From: Pantoea cypripedii
GTDB taxonomy: Bacteria > Pseudomonadota > Gammaproteobacteria > Enterobacterales > Enterobacteriaceae
Assembly (NCBI RefSeq): GCF_002095535.1
Contig: NZ_MLJI01000002.1
Coordinates: forward strand, 877,786-941,785
Direction: 5' to 3'
DNA length: 64,000 nucleotides
A program made the translations under genes and the position numbers. Below the pieces are notes generated by a model, which searched no databases, was not told the DNA's origin, and saw nothing but the letters and a program-made list of their open reading frames with translations. Below, piece by piece: positions 44,314 through 55,648 of this stretch (positions are counted from its first letter, which is position 1; every line of letters begins with the position of its first letter).

Positions 44314-45894
44314 ATGAAAAAACGTGTCGTTATTGGCATGCTGGGAACTCAGCTCGACAGGCGCGGTAAGCGGCAACATCGGTGGACCAAATGGCGTCCA
44401 AGTGTCGCGTTGTGCCAGCATGAAGAGTTACCCATTGACCGTTTCGAGTTGTTGTACCAACCACGTGATATCAGCCTGGCAGAACGCCTGATCGAGGACA
44501 TTGGCGAAATCTCGCCGCAGACCAGGGTGGTGCCACATGCGGTTAGCCTCATAGATCCCTGGGATTTCGAAGAGGTTTACGGCGCATTTCTCGATTTCGC
44601 AAGCCGTTATCTCTTCGATACCGAGCATGAAGAGTATCTGGTGCACATCACCACGGGTACCCATGTGGCGCAGATTTGCTGGTTTCTGCTGACTGAGGCA
44701 CGTTATCTGCCTGCCAGCCTGTTGCAGACCGGTCCGGGTCAAAAAGGAGAAGTGGCACCGGAGGGGGTGTACTCGGTCATTGACCTGGACTTGAGCCGCT
44801 ACGCCACGTTAACCAGCCGCTTTCAGTATGAACAGCAGAGTTCGGTATCATTCCTCAAGTCAGGTATCGAGACTCGTAATCCCACGTTTAACGCCCTCAT
44901 TGAGCAAATTGAACGCGTGGCGCAGCGATCCAGTGCGCCGATGCTGTTAACGGGACCAACAGGCGCGGGGAAATCGTTTCTGGCAGAGCGTATTTTTCAA
45001 TTGCGCCAATCACGCCATCAGGTCAAAGGAAAATTTGTCGCTGTGAACTGCGCCACGTTGCGTGGTGATAACGCCATGTCAACGCTGTTTGGGCATATCA
45101 AAGGGGCGTTCACGGGGGCATTGGCTGCACGCACGGGTCTGTTGCGTGAAGCTGATGGCGGCATCCTGTTTCTGGATGAAATCGCGGAGCTGGGCCTTGA
45201 CGAACAAGCCATGCTGTTGCGCGCGATTGAAGAGAAACACTTCTTCCCGTTTGGTTCAGATCGTGAAGTTAGCAGTGATTTTCAACTGATTGCAGGCACG
45301 CATCGCGATATGCATCAGTGGGTCAGGGAAGGACGTTTCAGGGAGGATTTATATGCTCGTATAAATATGTGGAGCTACAGGTTGCCGGGACTTGCTGAGC
45401 GTCGTGAAGACATTGAGCCTAATGTTGATTACGAATTACAGCGCTTTATGCGCAACCAGCGCAGTCAGGTGCGCTTCGATAGAGATGCGCGCACTCACTA
45501 CCTTCGTTTTGCGAATTCAGGGGGAGCCACCTGGCGAGGCAATTTTCGTGAACTCAGTGCCAGCGTAGCGCGTATGGCCACACTGGCGGAAAACGGACGC
45601 ATTACATTGGCACTGGTGGATGAAGAGATCGCCCGTTTACAGGCAAACTGGCATACAGAAGATCAACAGTCTGTGACATTGCCCATTGAGTATGACATCG
45701 ATCTGTTTGATCAAAAGCAATTAGAAACGGTCATTGAAGTTTGCCAGCGCTCTGCCTCGCTGTCAGAAGCTGGACGCAGGCTCTTTGCCATCTCCAGACA
45801 GCAAAAAAAGCAGCCAAACGATGCGGATCGGTTGCGTAAATACCTTATGCGTTTTGATTTAAGCTGGGAGGATGTGCACAAACAAAAGGGTTGA
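44314..45894 (+). CDS. rtcR: RtcR, sigma-54-dependent activator with CARF domain
   Basis: 526 residues. The N-terminal ~180 residues are the RtcR CARF-like regulatory domain (MKKRVVIGMLGTQLDRRGK, FELLYQPRDISLAERLIEDI, YLVHITTGTHVAQICWFLLTE), thought to sense cyclic-phosphate RNA or related signals. The AAA+ domain has LLTGPTGAGKSFLAERI (Walker A), GHIKGAFTGALAARTG with the sigma-54-contacting GAFTGA, and GGILFLDEIAEL (Walker B). A C-terminal helix-turn-helix region (LSEAGRRLFAISRQQKK) binds DNA. It is divergent from rtcB and should activate the sigma-54 promoter there when RNA damage occurs. Confidence 0.94.
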   Translation: MKKRVVIGMLGTQLDRRGKRQHRWTKWRPSVALCQHEELPIDRFELLYQPRDISLAERLIEDIGEISPQTRVVPHAVSLIDPWDFEEVYGAFLDFASRYLFDTEHEEYLVHITTGTHVAQICWFLLTEARYLPASLLQTGPGQKGEVAPEGVYSVIDLDLSRYATLTSRFQYEQQSSVSFLKSGIETRNPTFNALIEQIERVAQRSSAPMLLTGPTGAGKSFLAERIFQLRQSRHQVKGKFVAVNCATLRGDNAMSTLFGHIKGAFTGALAARTGLLREADGGILFLDEIAELGLDEQAMLLRAIEEKHFFPFGSDREVSSDFQLIAGTHRDMHQWVREGRFREDLYARINMWSYRLPGLAERREDIEPNVDYELQRFMRNQRSQVRFDRDARTHYLRFANSGGATWRGNFRELSASVARMATLAENGRITLALVDEEIARLQANWHTEDQQSVTLPIEYDIDLFDQKQLETVIEVCQRSASLSEAGRRLFAISRQQKKQPNDADRLRKYLMRFDLSWEDVHKQKG

Positions 45895-45938
45895 TTCGCC
45901 TGCCGGAAGATCTCACCCGGGGGCTGCAGGATAATTGT

Positions 45939-46091
45939 CTGACGCTGCGCAGCAGAAAGCAGGAGCTGGTGAGACAGGAGTGGTGGGGAGTCCTTCTGGC
46001 GTTCAACCTGGTGCGGTACCAGATGATATAGATGGCGGGAACGCTGAAAGGCGTCTGGCCAAATCAACTGAGCTTCAGCCAATCGACAGAT
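45939..46091 (+). pseudogene. Remnant of an IS4-family transposase
   Basis: Translation gives LTLRSRKQELVRQEWWGVLL, then AFNLVRYQMI, a TAG stop, MAGTLKGVWPNQLSFSQS, which matches the conserved C-terminal part of IS4-type transposases. The frame is broken by the stop and no 5' part or inverted repeats remain. The flanks (45895-45938 and 46092-46412) hold no other gene; the second should contain the promoter of the next gene. Confidence 0.75.
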
Positions 46092-46412
46092 CCCGGCCAT
46101 TGCTGACTATCGCTCTGGCCCTGTTATGGAGCATCCTCATCCCTAAAATAGTGCGCTGGATCTCACTATTTTCTGCGATCCTTTCCCTGATCGATACCCG
46201 TCAGTCTGTCCAGACATCATTGAAAATATCACACAACATTCTGATAAATAATCAATAAACATATTCCTGACCTTAATGTCGCAAAATGGCACTCTTTATG
46301 CATTAACAAAATCATAATGGCATTATGAAAATGTACTTTGTTTTAAGTGAGTGTGGATTAAGCAGGCCTGGACTTTTGTCTGGCGTCATTTCGCTTCTAT
46401 GAGGATCTCCCT

Positions 46413-47282
46413 GTGGCTAAATATGCAATCAGCTGTACCTGGCAAAGAAAAACCCTCAGCGCCGTTGTGCTGGCCAGCGCCGTGCTCGGACTGTCTGGAT
46501 TCAGTGGCACCGCATCTGCTAACGAACTGGCGGACATCAAAGCACACGGCGAGATGGTGTGTGGCACGCTCTCCACCACCGAGCCGATGGGGTTTACCGA
46601 TGCCAAAACCCGTAAAGTTGTCGGATTTGATGTTGATGTCTGCCAGGCACTGGCCGATCAACTCGGCGTGAAGATGGTGCAAAAAACCCTGTCAGTAGAA
46701 GCCCGTATTCCTGAATTGCAGATTGGCCGGGTTGATATTCTTTCTGCTGCGCTGGGCTACACCGCTGAAAGGGCAAAGCAGATTGATTTCACGTCTTCAC
46801 ATTTCCAGGTACCCCTGAAAGTGCTGGTTCCGGTCAGCGATGGCGATAAATCCCTGGCGGATTTGGACGACAAACGTGTCGGCATGACTTCCGGGTCCAC
46901 TTCTGAATATTGGTTGCGCAAATCTTTCCCGAAAATCGGCGTCGTCACCTATCACGATTCCCCGTCGGCTTTTCTGGCGCTGCAACAGCGGAAAATCAGC
47001 GGTCAGGCATTCGCACAAACCTCCGGCATTCGCTATTTGCAGGCCGGTAAAGGGAAATATGCCTTTATTGATCAGCCGATTGGCTGGGAACCCAACGCGC
47101 TGGGCGTCAGAAAAGGCGAACCTGAATTTCTGGCGGCGGTTAACAGCGCACTGGAAAAAATGGAGCAGGAAGGCAAACTGGATGCCATCTGGAATAAATG
47201 GCTGGGTAAAGGCACCGTCTATAATATGCCACGGGAACATAAATTAGAACCGATCGAACAAATCAAACTCAGTACCGAATAA
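46413..47282 (+). CDS. Amino-acid ABC transporter binding protein (family 3)
   Basis: 289 residues, GTG start preceded by GAGG. A signal peptide of about 35 residues (AVVLASAVLGLSGFSGTASA) is followed by the class 3 binding domain (GEMVCGTLSTTEPMGF, VGFDVDVCQALADQLGVKM, QIDFTSSHFQVPLKVLVP, KRVGMTSGSTSEYWL, AALEKMEQ-like C-terminus ending in IWNKWLGKGT). It captures a polar or acidic amino acid in the periplasm. Two permease genes, the ATPase and an aminotransferase follow in the same direction. A hairpin lies just after the stop. Confidence 0.88.
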   Translation: MAKYAISCTWQRKTLSAVVLASAVLGLSGFSGTASANELADIKAHGEMVCGTLSTTEPMGFTDAKTRKVVGFDVDVCQALADQLGVKMVQKTLSVEARIPELQIGRVDILSAALGYTAERAKQIDFTSSHFQVPLKVLVPVSDGDKSLADLDDKRVGMTSGSTSEYWLRKSFPKIGVVTYHDSPSAFLALQQRKISGQAFAQTSGIRYLQAGKGKYAFIDQPIGWEPNALGVRKGEPEFLAAVNSALEKMEQEGKLDAIWNKWLGKGTVYNMPREHKLEPIEQIKLSTE

Positions 47283-47300
47283 ATCGCCGAAAAATAGATG

Positions 47301-47337
47301 ATGATAATGCCGCATCTGATTCCGGTGCGGTAATCAT
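47301..47337 (+). other. Hairpin between the binding-protein and permease genes
   Basis: GATAATGCCGCA and TGCGGTAATCAT form an imperfect stem with a loop of about 11 bases, shortly after the binding-protein stop. Such structures commonly allow higher expression of the binding protein than of the permeases. Confidence 0.45.
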
Positions 47338-47442
47338 TACGCCTGTTTTGCAAGAAACGAATATCAACCTCTATACGCAGTTATCTCATTATGATGATTA
47401 TTAATTATTACGGATCTCCCTGCGTTAAGGAGCTGAGTTGCA

Positions 47443-48141
47443 ATGGTAAGTTTTGATCCTATGTCATTACTGCATGGTGCCTATTTGCAGTGGCTGATAA
47501 CAGGTCTGGAAACAACATTAAGCCTTTTTGCTTTATGTCTGATCTCCAGTTTTATTTTGGCATTATTTCTGACCGCGATGCGTATTTCCGGGGTTGCCCC
47601 GTTGCGGTGGTTTGTTGCTATTTATGTTGAATATCATCGTAATGTCCCGGTACTGGTTCAGTTGCTGCTGTGGTATTTCGGACTGTCGGCGGTGTTACCC
47701 GATATATTGTCTCAGTGGGTCAATGAGCACGGCAGTGAATTCTTCTTTGCCTATGTGGCACTGACGCTGAATACCGCGGCATTTATGTCTGAAGATCTGC
47801 GCAGTGGCTTGCGCTCCATTGCCAGTGGCCAGATGGAAGCCTGCCGGGCGCTGGGGCTCACCTTTGCTCAGGCGATGCGGGATGTGATTTTACCGCAATC
47901 GATTCGTGTCTCTGTTCCGCCACTCATTAATCAGTCGCTGGCATTGTACAAGGCCACCAGCCTGGCAATGGCCATCAGCGTTGCAGAGCTGACCTACGCG
48001 GCCAAGCAGATTGAAAATGAAACCTTCAGGACCTTTGAAGCCTTCGCCATTGTCTCGGTGATTTATTTGCTGGGTTCGCTGCTGATCGTTGGCGTCGGCT
48101 TTGCTTACGATCGTTTCATTTACCACGCCGGGAGCCGCTAA
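47443..48141 (+). CDS. Amino-acid ABC transporter permease 1
   Basis: 232 residues, about five helices, HisM/GltJ type. The loop DLRSGLRSIASGQMEACRALGLTFAQAMRDVILPQSIR contains the EAA-type motif that contacts the ATPase. It begins 160 bases after the binding-protein gene and ends two bases before the second permease ATG. Together the two permeases form the heterodimeric channel. Confidence 0.9.
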   Translation: MVSFDPMSLLHGAYLQWLITGLETTLSLFALCLISSFILALFLTAMRISGVAPLRWFVAIYVEYHRNVPVLVQLLLWYFGLSAVLPDILSQWVNEHGSEFFFAYVALTLNTAAFMSEDLRSGLRSIASGQMEACRALGLTFAQAMRDVILPQSIRVSVPPLINQSLALYKATSLAMAISVAELTYAAKQIENETFRTFEAFAIVSVIYLLGSLLIVGVGFAYDRFIYHAGSR

Positions 48142-48142
48142 G

Positions 48143-48832
48143 ATGAACGATATGCTTTCAATCGTGGAGAACTATCGCGACCTGATTCTGGTGGGCGGTT
48201 ATCCTGACGGCCCGCTGGGCGGATTAGCCCTGACATTGCTGATTGCGGCGGCGGGTTTAATCTGCGCATTCCCGCTGGCGATATTGATCGGCATTGCCCG
48301 CACCAGCAAACATAAAATCATCTATGTGCCGGTAACATTATTTTCCAGCGTGATTCGCGGCCTGCCGGTATTGATGCTGGTGTTCTGGTCTTATTTTGCG
48401 GTGCCGTTAATTTCCGGCCATGCTATCTCGGGCGTGAAGACGCTGACGGTGGCGTTGATTATTTATGAAATGGCATTTTTAGGCGAAGTGGTCAGGGCCG
48501 GTATTAATGCGATCCCAAAGGGACAAACTGAAGCTGCCCGTACCCTGGGGATCAGTTACACCCGAACGATGTTTGAGATTATTTTGCCGCAGGCATTATT
48601 TAATATGATTCCCAGTATTCTGAATCAGTTTATCAACCTGATAAAAAATACCTCGCTGGGTTATGTCATTGGTGTTGCCGAATTAACCTACTCCGCTTAT
48701 CAAATCAATACGCTGGAGTTAACCAAGCCGCTACAGGTATTTGGCGTGCTGGCAATTATCTATTTCATTATCTGTTTTTCGTTGACGCAGCTGGTTGGAA
48801 AACTTGAAAGCGTTTTAAAGAAAAAACACTAA
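48143..48832 (+). CDS. Amino-acid ABC transporter permease 2
   Basis: 229 residues from ATG 48143, after GGGAG; a longer frame overlaps the first permease gene and is not used. The permease EAA loop reads [20 protein letters not shown] and [11 protein letters not shown], with [18 protein letters not shown] after it. It partners permease 1. Confidence 0.9.
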   Translation: MNDMLSIVENYRDLILVGGYPDGPLGGLALTLLIAAAGLICAFPLAILIGIARTSKHKIIYVPVTLFSSVIRGLPVLMLVFWSYFAVPLISGHAISGVKTLTVALIIYEMAFLGEVVRAGINAIPKGQTEAARTLGISYTRTMFEIILPQALFNMIPSILNQFINLIKNTSLGYVIGVAELTYSAYQINTLELTKPLQVFGVLAIIYFIICFSLTQLVGKLESVLKKKH

Positions 48833-48854
48833 GTTAACGGGCAGGAGAGGGCAG

Positions 48855-50797
<1,943 letters not shown>

Positions 50798-50860
50798 GCC
50801 ACTGCCCGGGCTTCCACCCGGGCCACATTGCAACCTGAACATTTTTTTGGCCGATTCACG

Positions 50861-52054
50861 ATGCTGACCACGACTTTTCCTGTGTTTAAAGAACCGATGA
50901 CCCGCAGGTATTTAATGGGGCAGGCCGCATCAATCCTCGGTTTATGGACGCAAAACGTCACACTGAATTTACTGTTATGGCAGATGAGTCATTCACCCTG
51001 GCTGCTCGGGGTGCTGAACTTCCTGTTGTATTGCCCGTCTCTGGTGGTTCCGTTGCTGTTTGGCAGCCGTCTGACGCCAGCACGGGTGAAAACCATCATG
51101 ATGCGCATCCTGTGCTTCTCGATGACCCTCACCACGCTGCTGCTCGCCAGCGTGATCTTTGGTTTTATCACCCCGGTCTTTGTGCTGGGGGTGGCGGCGG
51201 TCGCCGGGTGCATCTCCTCGATGGAGCTGCCAACCCGACAACTGCTGCTGACCAGCAGCCTGCACGACAAATCCCTGATGTATAACGCCGTTGCCATGAA
51301 CACCATGGTGTTCAACATCGGGCGGATGTTTGGCCCAGCGCTGGCCGCCTATAGCTTTAACCATGTGGGTGCCGTCGGCGGATTCGTCATCTCCCTGTGC
51401 GGGCTGACGACCATGTTCTGCGCAGTGCGTACCATTCAGGTGGTGGACACCGAACACAGTCAACGCCGCGGCGGGGGGATGCGCAACGCGCTGCGCTTCG
51501 TCACCCAGGACAGCTTTGCTCTGCGCTTTTTACCGATGCTGGCCTTCGTCGGGATCTTCGCCGGTTCTTATCAGTCGCTGATCCCGGTACTGGCGGCGCA
51601 GAGTTTCCATGATACCGCACGCTACACCGGCTGGTTTTTCAGTAGCGCGGGCGTCGGTTCGCTCTGCTCGGCGGTGTTTATCTCCAGCCGGGTGTCACAT
51701 CAGCAGCTGCTGCAATGGTTGCAGGTTGCGCCCTGGAGCGGGGTTTTGGCGCTGGGCGGCATTGCCTTGTCCCATCAGCCGCTGCTGACCTGCCTGTGCT
51801 TTCTGCTGCTGGGATTATCCCTGACGTTTTTCTCCACCATGATCAATTCCACCCTGCAACACCGCAGCCCTCCGGAGCTGCGCGGCGGGGTGGTTGGCCT
51901 GTACAGCATGTCATTTCAGGGCACCATGCCTATCGGAAATCTGCTGGTCGGCATGCTGGCCTCGGTGGGCAATATCACCCTGACTTTTATGGTGATGGCG
52001 GCAGCACTGGCCGCCTTACTTGCCGGGCAGTGGGGGATTTTGAAGTGGAAATAA
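50861..52054 (+). CDS. MFS transporter, EntS/enterobactin-exporter-like type
   Basis: 397 residues from ATG 50861; an in-frame TTG at 50828 would add 11 residues. There are about twelve hydrophobic helices, with the MFS loop LTPARVKTIMMRILCF between helices 2 and 3, and GCISSMELPTRQLLLTSSL plus YNAVAMNTMVFNIGRMFGPALA, typical of the DHA3-type MFS group. It may export a metabolite or the hydroxyacid product of its neighbours. It lies 63 bases after the aminotransferase gene. Confidence 0.82.
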   Translation: MLTTTFPVFKEPMTRRYLMGQAASILGLWTQNVTLNLLLWQMSHSPWLLGVLNFLLYCPSLVVPLLFGSRLTPARVKTIMMRILCFSMTLTTLLLASVIFGFITPVFVLGVAAVAGCISSMELPTRQLLLTSSLHDKSLMYNAVAMNTMVFNIGRMFGPALAAYSFNHVGAVGGFVISLCGLTTMFCAVRTIQVVDTEHSQRRGGGMRNALRFVTQDSFALRFLPMLAFVGIFAGSYQSLIPVLAAQSFHDTARYTGWFFSSAGVGSLCSAVFISSRVSHQQLLQWLQVAPWSGVLALGGIALSHQPLLTCLCFLLLGLSLTFFSTMINSTLQHRSPPELRGGVVGLYSMSFQGTMPIGNLLVGMLASVGNITLTFMVMAAALAALLAGQWGILKWK

Positions 52055-52089
52055 CAGCTTCCTATAACGATGCAATGAAAGAACAAAAG

Positions 52090-53031
52090 ATGAAAAAAAC
52101 AATATTGATGGCGCGCACGCTGCCGGACGCGTTGGTTAAGCAGTTACGTGAACATTATCACCTCGTTGGCCCCTTAACCCGTCTGGATGGCAGCGATTTG
52201 CCGGAAGGAGCGGAGTCAGCCGAGGTTTTGCTGACCATGAGCAGCATTAAAACTGAGAAGGCGCTGATCGATGCATTGCCAAAGTTGCAGTTGGTGAGCT
52301 GCTACGGCTCCGGGGTGGAGTTTGTTGATTGTGAGTACCTGAAACAGCGCGGCATTGCGCTGACCAATGCCGCCGGAACCAATGCCAGCAGCGTGGCGGA
52401 GTTCGCCATGGGGCTGATTTTAGCTGGATCGCGGCATATTTTAGCGGGTGACCGTTTTCTGCGTAGCGGTTTGTGGCAAGGCAACAGCGTCGAACGTTAT
52501 CATCTCGTGCCGGGATTACAGGATTGCCGACTGGGTATCTACGGGCTGGGGGAGATTGGCGGCCGCATCGCCCGTCTGGGGGAGGCATTCAATATGTCCA
52601 TTGGCTATCACAGCCGCAGTCGCAAGTCGGTGCCTTATCAGTATCTGACGAGCCTGGAAACCCTGGCTGACTGGGCTGATATTCTGGTGGTTGCCACCCG
52701 CGGCAGTGAAGAAAACTATCACGCCATCAACGACAATATTCTTCAGCGATTGGGTCCGCACGGGTATGTGATCAACATTGCGCGTGGAATGCTGGTGGAT
52801 GAAACCGCGCTATGTAATGCGCTGGACAACGGCCAGCTGGCGGGGGCTGCCCTGGATGTTTATGAATCAGAACCTGCCGTTTCTGCCCGCTTACGCGCCA
52901 TGCAAAACGTGATTCTGACGCCGCATATCGCTGCCAATACCCATTATGCCCAGGCCGCTCAGCAGAAACGTATGCTGGACAATGTTGAATTGTATTTCTC
53001 AGGCAGTGAGCTGATTGGCAGGGTATGTTAA
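52090..53031 (+). CDS. D-2-hydroxyacid dehydrogenase (glyoxylate/hydroxypyruvate reductase type)
   Basis: 313 residues from ATG 52090 (MKKTILMARTLPDA); ATG 52075 is also possible. The nucleotide motif LGIYGLGEIGGRIARLGEAF is followed by YHSRSRK, where the basic residues favour NADPH. The catalytic set is Arg in VINIARGMLVDE, Glu in ALDVYESEP and His in LTPHIAANT. It reduces a 2-keto acid, plausibly the product of the adjacent aminotransferase. It follows the MFS gene closely and ends 55 bases before the IclR gene. Confidence 0.88.
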   Translation: MKKTILMARTLPDALVKQLREHYHLVGPLTRLDGSDLPEGAESAEVLLTMSSIKTEKALIDALPKLQLVSCYGSGVEFVDCEYLKQRGIALTNAAGTNASSVAEFAMGLILAGSRHILAGDRFLRSGLWQGNSVERYHLVPGLQDCRLGIYGLGEIGGRIARLGEAFNMSIGYHSRSRKSVPYQYLTSLETLADWADILVVATRGSEENYHAINDNILQRLGPHGYVINIARGMLVDETALCNALDNGQLAGAALDVYESEPAVSARLRAMQNVILTPHIAANTHYAQAAQQKRMLDNVELYFSGSELIGRVC

Positions 53032-53086
53032 TGCTAGTACATTACTTTTCATTGAATAACGGCTTTTGTTTACCTGACAGGAAATT

Positions 53087-53803
53087 ATGGCAAGGCAGAA
53101 AACTACCGATATCGATCGTTCCGTCAAAGCGGTTAAGCGTACCCTGGCCATCTTAGATGCCTTTGTTGATCACCCTGGCGGCATGACGCTGGGAGAACTG
53201 GAAGAAGCGACAGGTTTGTTTAAAAGCGTCATCATGCGTTACATGCTGTCGCTGGAGGCGGAGCGCTATGTCTCCAAGCGGGTTGATGGTTGCTATGAAC
53301 TGGGTTCCCGCGCCTATCAATTAGGTTGTACTTACGAGCGAACTTTCAACCTGCGCGAACACGTCATGCCGGTGCTGAATAAACTGACGGAAGTGACAGT
53401 GGAAAGCAGCTCCTTCTTTGTGCGTGAAGGCGATTTTCGTCTGTGTCTGTATCGGAAAGATTCGCCGCAACATATCCGCTCCAGCGTTCCTGTCGGCACC
53501 TTGTTGCCGATGGACGATACCTCCGCAGCGACCGCCTTACGCCATTTTGAGCAGGGGATACCGGAAGGCTGGTCTTACGCGCAGGGGGTGTTCACCTCTA
53601 CCGGCGCGGGGAGTAACCTGCCGACCAGCCTGACTGCCTCGATGTCGGTTCCCATTTTTAAGCACGATAACCAACTGGCGGGCGCATTGGGTATTTCCGG
53701 CCCGATCATTCGCTTTGATCCGGCTAATTCCGACAGCCAGCAGTTGTTAATTGAAGAAGCCAGAAAACTGTCCTATGCGCTCGGGGCAACCATCTATGAA
53801 TAA
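53087..53803 (+). CDS. IclR-family transcriptional regulator
   Basis: 238 residues. The N-terminal winged helix contains VKRTLAILDAFVDHPGGMTLGELEEATGLFKSVIMRYM and GCYELGSRAYQLG; the C-terminal IclR ligand domain shows VSSFFVREGDFRLCLYRKDSP-type strands, LPMDDTSAATAL and MSVPIFKHDNQLAGALGISGP. AGGAAATT precedes the ATG. It is followed with an 8-base overlap by a GntR gene, so two regulators are made together from between the two amino-acid transport units. Confidence 0.88.
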   Translation: MARQKTTDIDRSVKAVKRTLAILDAFVDHPGGMTLGELEEATGLFKSVIMRYMLSLEAERYVSKRVDGCYELGSRAYQLGCTYERTFNLREHVMPVLNKLTEVTVESSSFFVREGDFRLCLYRKDSPQHIRSSVPVGTLLPMDDTSAATALRHFEQGIPEGWSYAQGVFTSTGAGSNLPTSLTASMSVPIFKHDNQLAGALGISGPIIRFDPANSDSQQLLIEEARKLSYALGATIYE

Positions 53804-54473
53804 GGGAATGCCTATTTCACGCACCACCTTGCACAGTGAAATAGCCGATGCCATCCGGGAGATGATCGTCAGCGGTGAGCTGGAGCCGGGCGACAGAATA
53901 CCGGAGAAAGATCTTTGTGAACGGTTTGGCATTTCCCGCACCCCGTTGCGGGAGGCGCTCAAGGTACTGGCAACTGAGGGGATGCTGGTCCTGCTACCGC
54001 AACGCGGTGCACGCGTGGCGATGCTGACCGATGAAGAACTGTACGAGCTGTTTCCCATCATCGCCAGCCTGGAAGGACTGGCCTGTGAATTGGCCTGCGA
54101 GAAAATCACCGATGACGAGCTTCTCGCTATCGAACAGCTGCATGCCGCGATGCTGCACAGCTACCAGCAGCAGGACAAACTGGAATACGCCCGGCTGAAT
54201 CGGGAAATCCATCTTGCGTTGTTCGCTGCTGCCCGTAATCAATCCCTCCTGACGCTTTACCGCAACCTGGAACAGCGCATCCGTAACATTCGCCATACCG
54301 TGCGCCAGTTGCCTGATGACTGGCGGCTGGCGATGCAGGAACATGAGGAGATCATGATCTGCCTGCGCGCCCGCGAGTCCGCCCGTCTGGCGCAAACCAT
54401 GCGCCAGCACGTAATGAGTACCGCCAACGCGGTACGCAACGCGATGAACGCCAGCCGACCCGCAGCTGACTGA
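53796..54473 (+). CDS. GntR-family regulator with FCD domain
   Basis: 225 residues from ATG 53796, inside the end of the IclR gene; longer frames overlap it further. The winged helix has LHSEIADAIREMIVSGELEPGDRIPEKDLCERFGISRTPLREAL (only in part needed to recognise the family), and the helical FCD domain has ELFPIIASLEGLACELA, NREIHLALFAAARNQSLL and RLAMQEHEEIMICLRAR, with His/Asp positions that usually bind metal or an organic acid. A terminator follows. Target genes are probably the flanking transport and catabolic units. Confidence 0.88.
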   Translation: MNKGMPISRTTLHSEIADAIREMIVSGELEPGDRIPEKDLCERFGISRTPLREALKVLATEGMLVLLPQRGARVAMLTDEELYELFPIIASLEGLACELACEKITDDELLAIEQLHAAMLHSYQQQDKLEYARLNREIHLALFAAARNQSLLTLYRNLEQRIRNIRHTVRQLPDDWRLAMQEHEEIMICLRARESARLAQTMRQHVMSTANAVRNAMNASRPAAD

Positions 54474-54477
54474 CGAT

Positions 54478-54502
54478 TGACGGCGGGGCTCCCTCGCCGT
54501 CA
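54478..54502 (+). terminator. Terminator after the GntR gene
   Basis: TGACGGCG (54478-54485) pairs with CGCCGTCA (54495-54502) over a 9-base loop, followed shortly by TTGCTTTCTTTTTC. The remaining 54503-54712 probably holds the promoter of the next binding-protein gene; no gene is seen. Confidence 0.65.
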
Positions 54503-54712
54503 TCCCCTGATTGCTTTCTTTTTCTACTGACGCAGCGGCATTTTGCTGCCTTTCTGCAATATGAATTCATTATACATTATTAATTTTCGTTGACGGGATC
54601 CTCGCCAACGCATCATTCTGGCCTTCAGCGCTGTCGTCCTCTGTTCCTGCTGCCCGGTGGGAACAGCCGAATTTTCATTTGATTGCAGTATTTGGCTTAC
54701 CACGGAGAGATC

Positions 54713-55621
54713 ATGAAACGATATCTGCCCCTGTTAACCGTTATCACCCTGGGATTGTCTGCTTTGCCGGTTGCCGGTGAAGAACTCAACGGAACATTGA
54801 AGAAAATTGCCGACAGCGGACAGATTTCTGTCGGGCATCGTGATGGCGCTGTGCCTTTTTCCTATTACGACGACAACCAGAAGCCGATCGGTTACGCGAT
54901 GGATATTTGTGGGGCGGTAGTGGACGCGGTGAAAACCCGGCTCAACAAGCCTGACCTCAAGGTTGATACCATGGCGGTGACCGGTGCGACGCGCATCCCG
55001 TTGCTGGCCAATGGCACCATCGACATGGAATGTGGCACCACCACCAACAACGCTGAACGACAAAAACAGGTAACGTTCTCCACGACTTACTTCGTCGCCG
55101 CAGTGCGCATCATGTCGAAAAAATCCGCGCCGGTGGCGGACATGGCTGATCTGAAAGGCAAAACGGTCGTCACGCTGTCGGGCACTACCAGCGTGAAGAT
55201 CATCAACGAGGCGAATAATGCCCAACATCTGGGGATGCGCATCCTGATGGCGAAAGATCTGGGAGAAGGGATGCTGACGCTGGAAACCGGTCGCGCTGCT
55301 GCCTTTATCTTTGACGATGTCTCTCTGGCAGGGGCTCGCGCCACCGCCAAATCGCCTGATGACTACCAGATTTCCGATCAGCCTTTATCCGTCGAACCTT
55401 ATGGCATCATGCTGCGCCGCGACGATCCGCAGTTCAAAGCGCTGGTGAATTCCGCCATCGAGGGGCTGTATAAAAGCGGGGCGATCAACGCCATCTATGC
55501 CAAATGGTTTACCCAGCCGATCGCGCCAATGAACGTCAACATGAACTTCCCGATGTCGGCGCAGTTGACGAAAGCCATCGCTAATCCGACCGACGATCCG
55601 AATCCAGAGTTATATCGCTAA
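54713..55621 (+). CDS. Glutamate/aspartate-type ABC binding protein (GltI-like)
   Basis: 302 residues from ATG 54713, which follows CGGAGAG. A signal peptide (MKRYLPLLTVITLGLSALPVAG) precedes a GltI-like domain: ISVGHRDGAVPFSYYDDNQKPIG, LLANGTIDMECGTTTNNAERQ, KTVVTLSGTTSVKIINEANN, DVSLAGARATAKSPDDY, IMLRRDDPQFKALVNSAI, IYAKWFTQPI. It binds an acidic amino acid or analogue. Two permease genes and an SHMT-like gene follow, but no ATPase gene. Confidence 0.9.
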   Translation: MKRYLPLLTVITLGLSALPVAGEELNGTLKKIADSGQISVGHRDGAVPFSYYDDNQKPIGYAMDICGAVVDAVKTRLNKPDLKVDTMAVTGATRIPLLANGTIDMECGTTTNNAERQKQVTFSTTYFVAAVRIMSKKSAPVADMADLKGKTVVTLSGTTSVKIINEANNAQHLGMRILMAKDLGEGMLTLETGRAAAFIFDDVSLAGARATAKSPDDYQISDQPLSVEPYGIMLRRDDPQFKALVNSAIEGLYKSGAINAIYAKWFTQPIAPMNVNMNFPMSAQLTKAIANPTDDPNPELYR

Positions 55622-55648
55622 GCCACGAGACGCGGGCAGGATAAAGAC

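Noticed and set aside
45935..46258. 107-codon plus-strand frame as a gene
   Set aside because: The other frame of the same DNA encodes the conserved IS4 transposase C-terminus, so this frame is a by-product.
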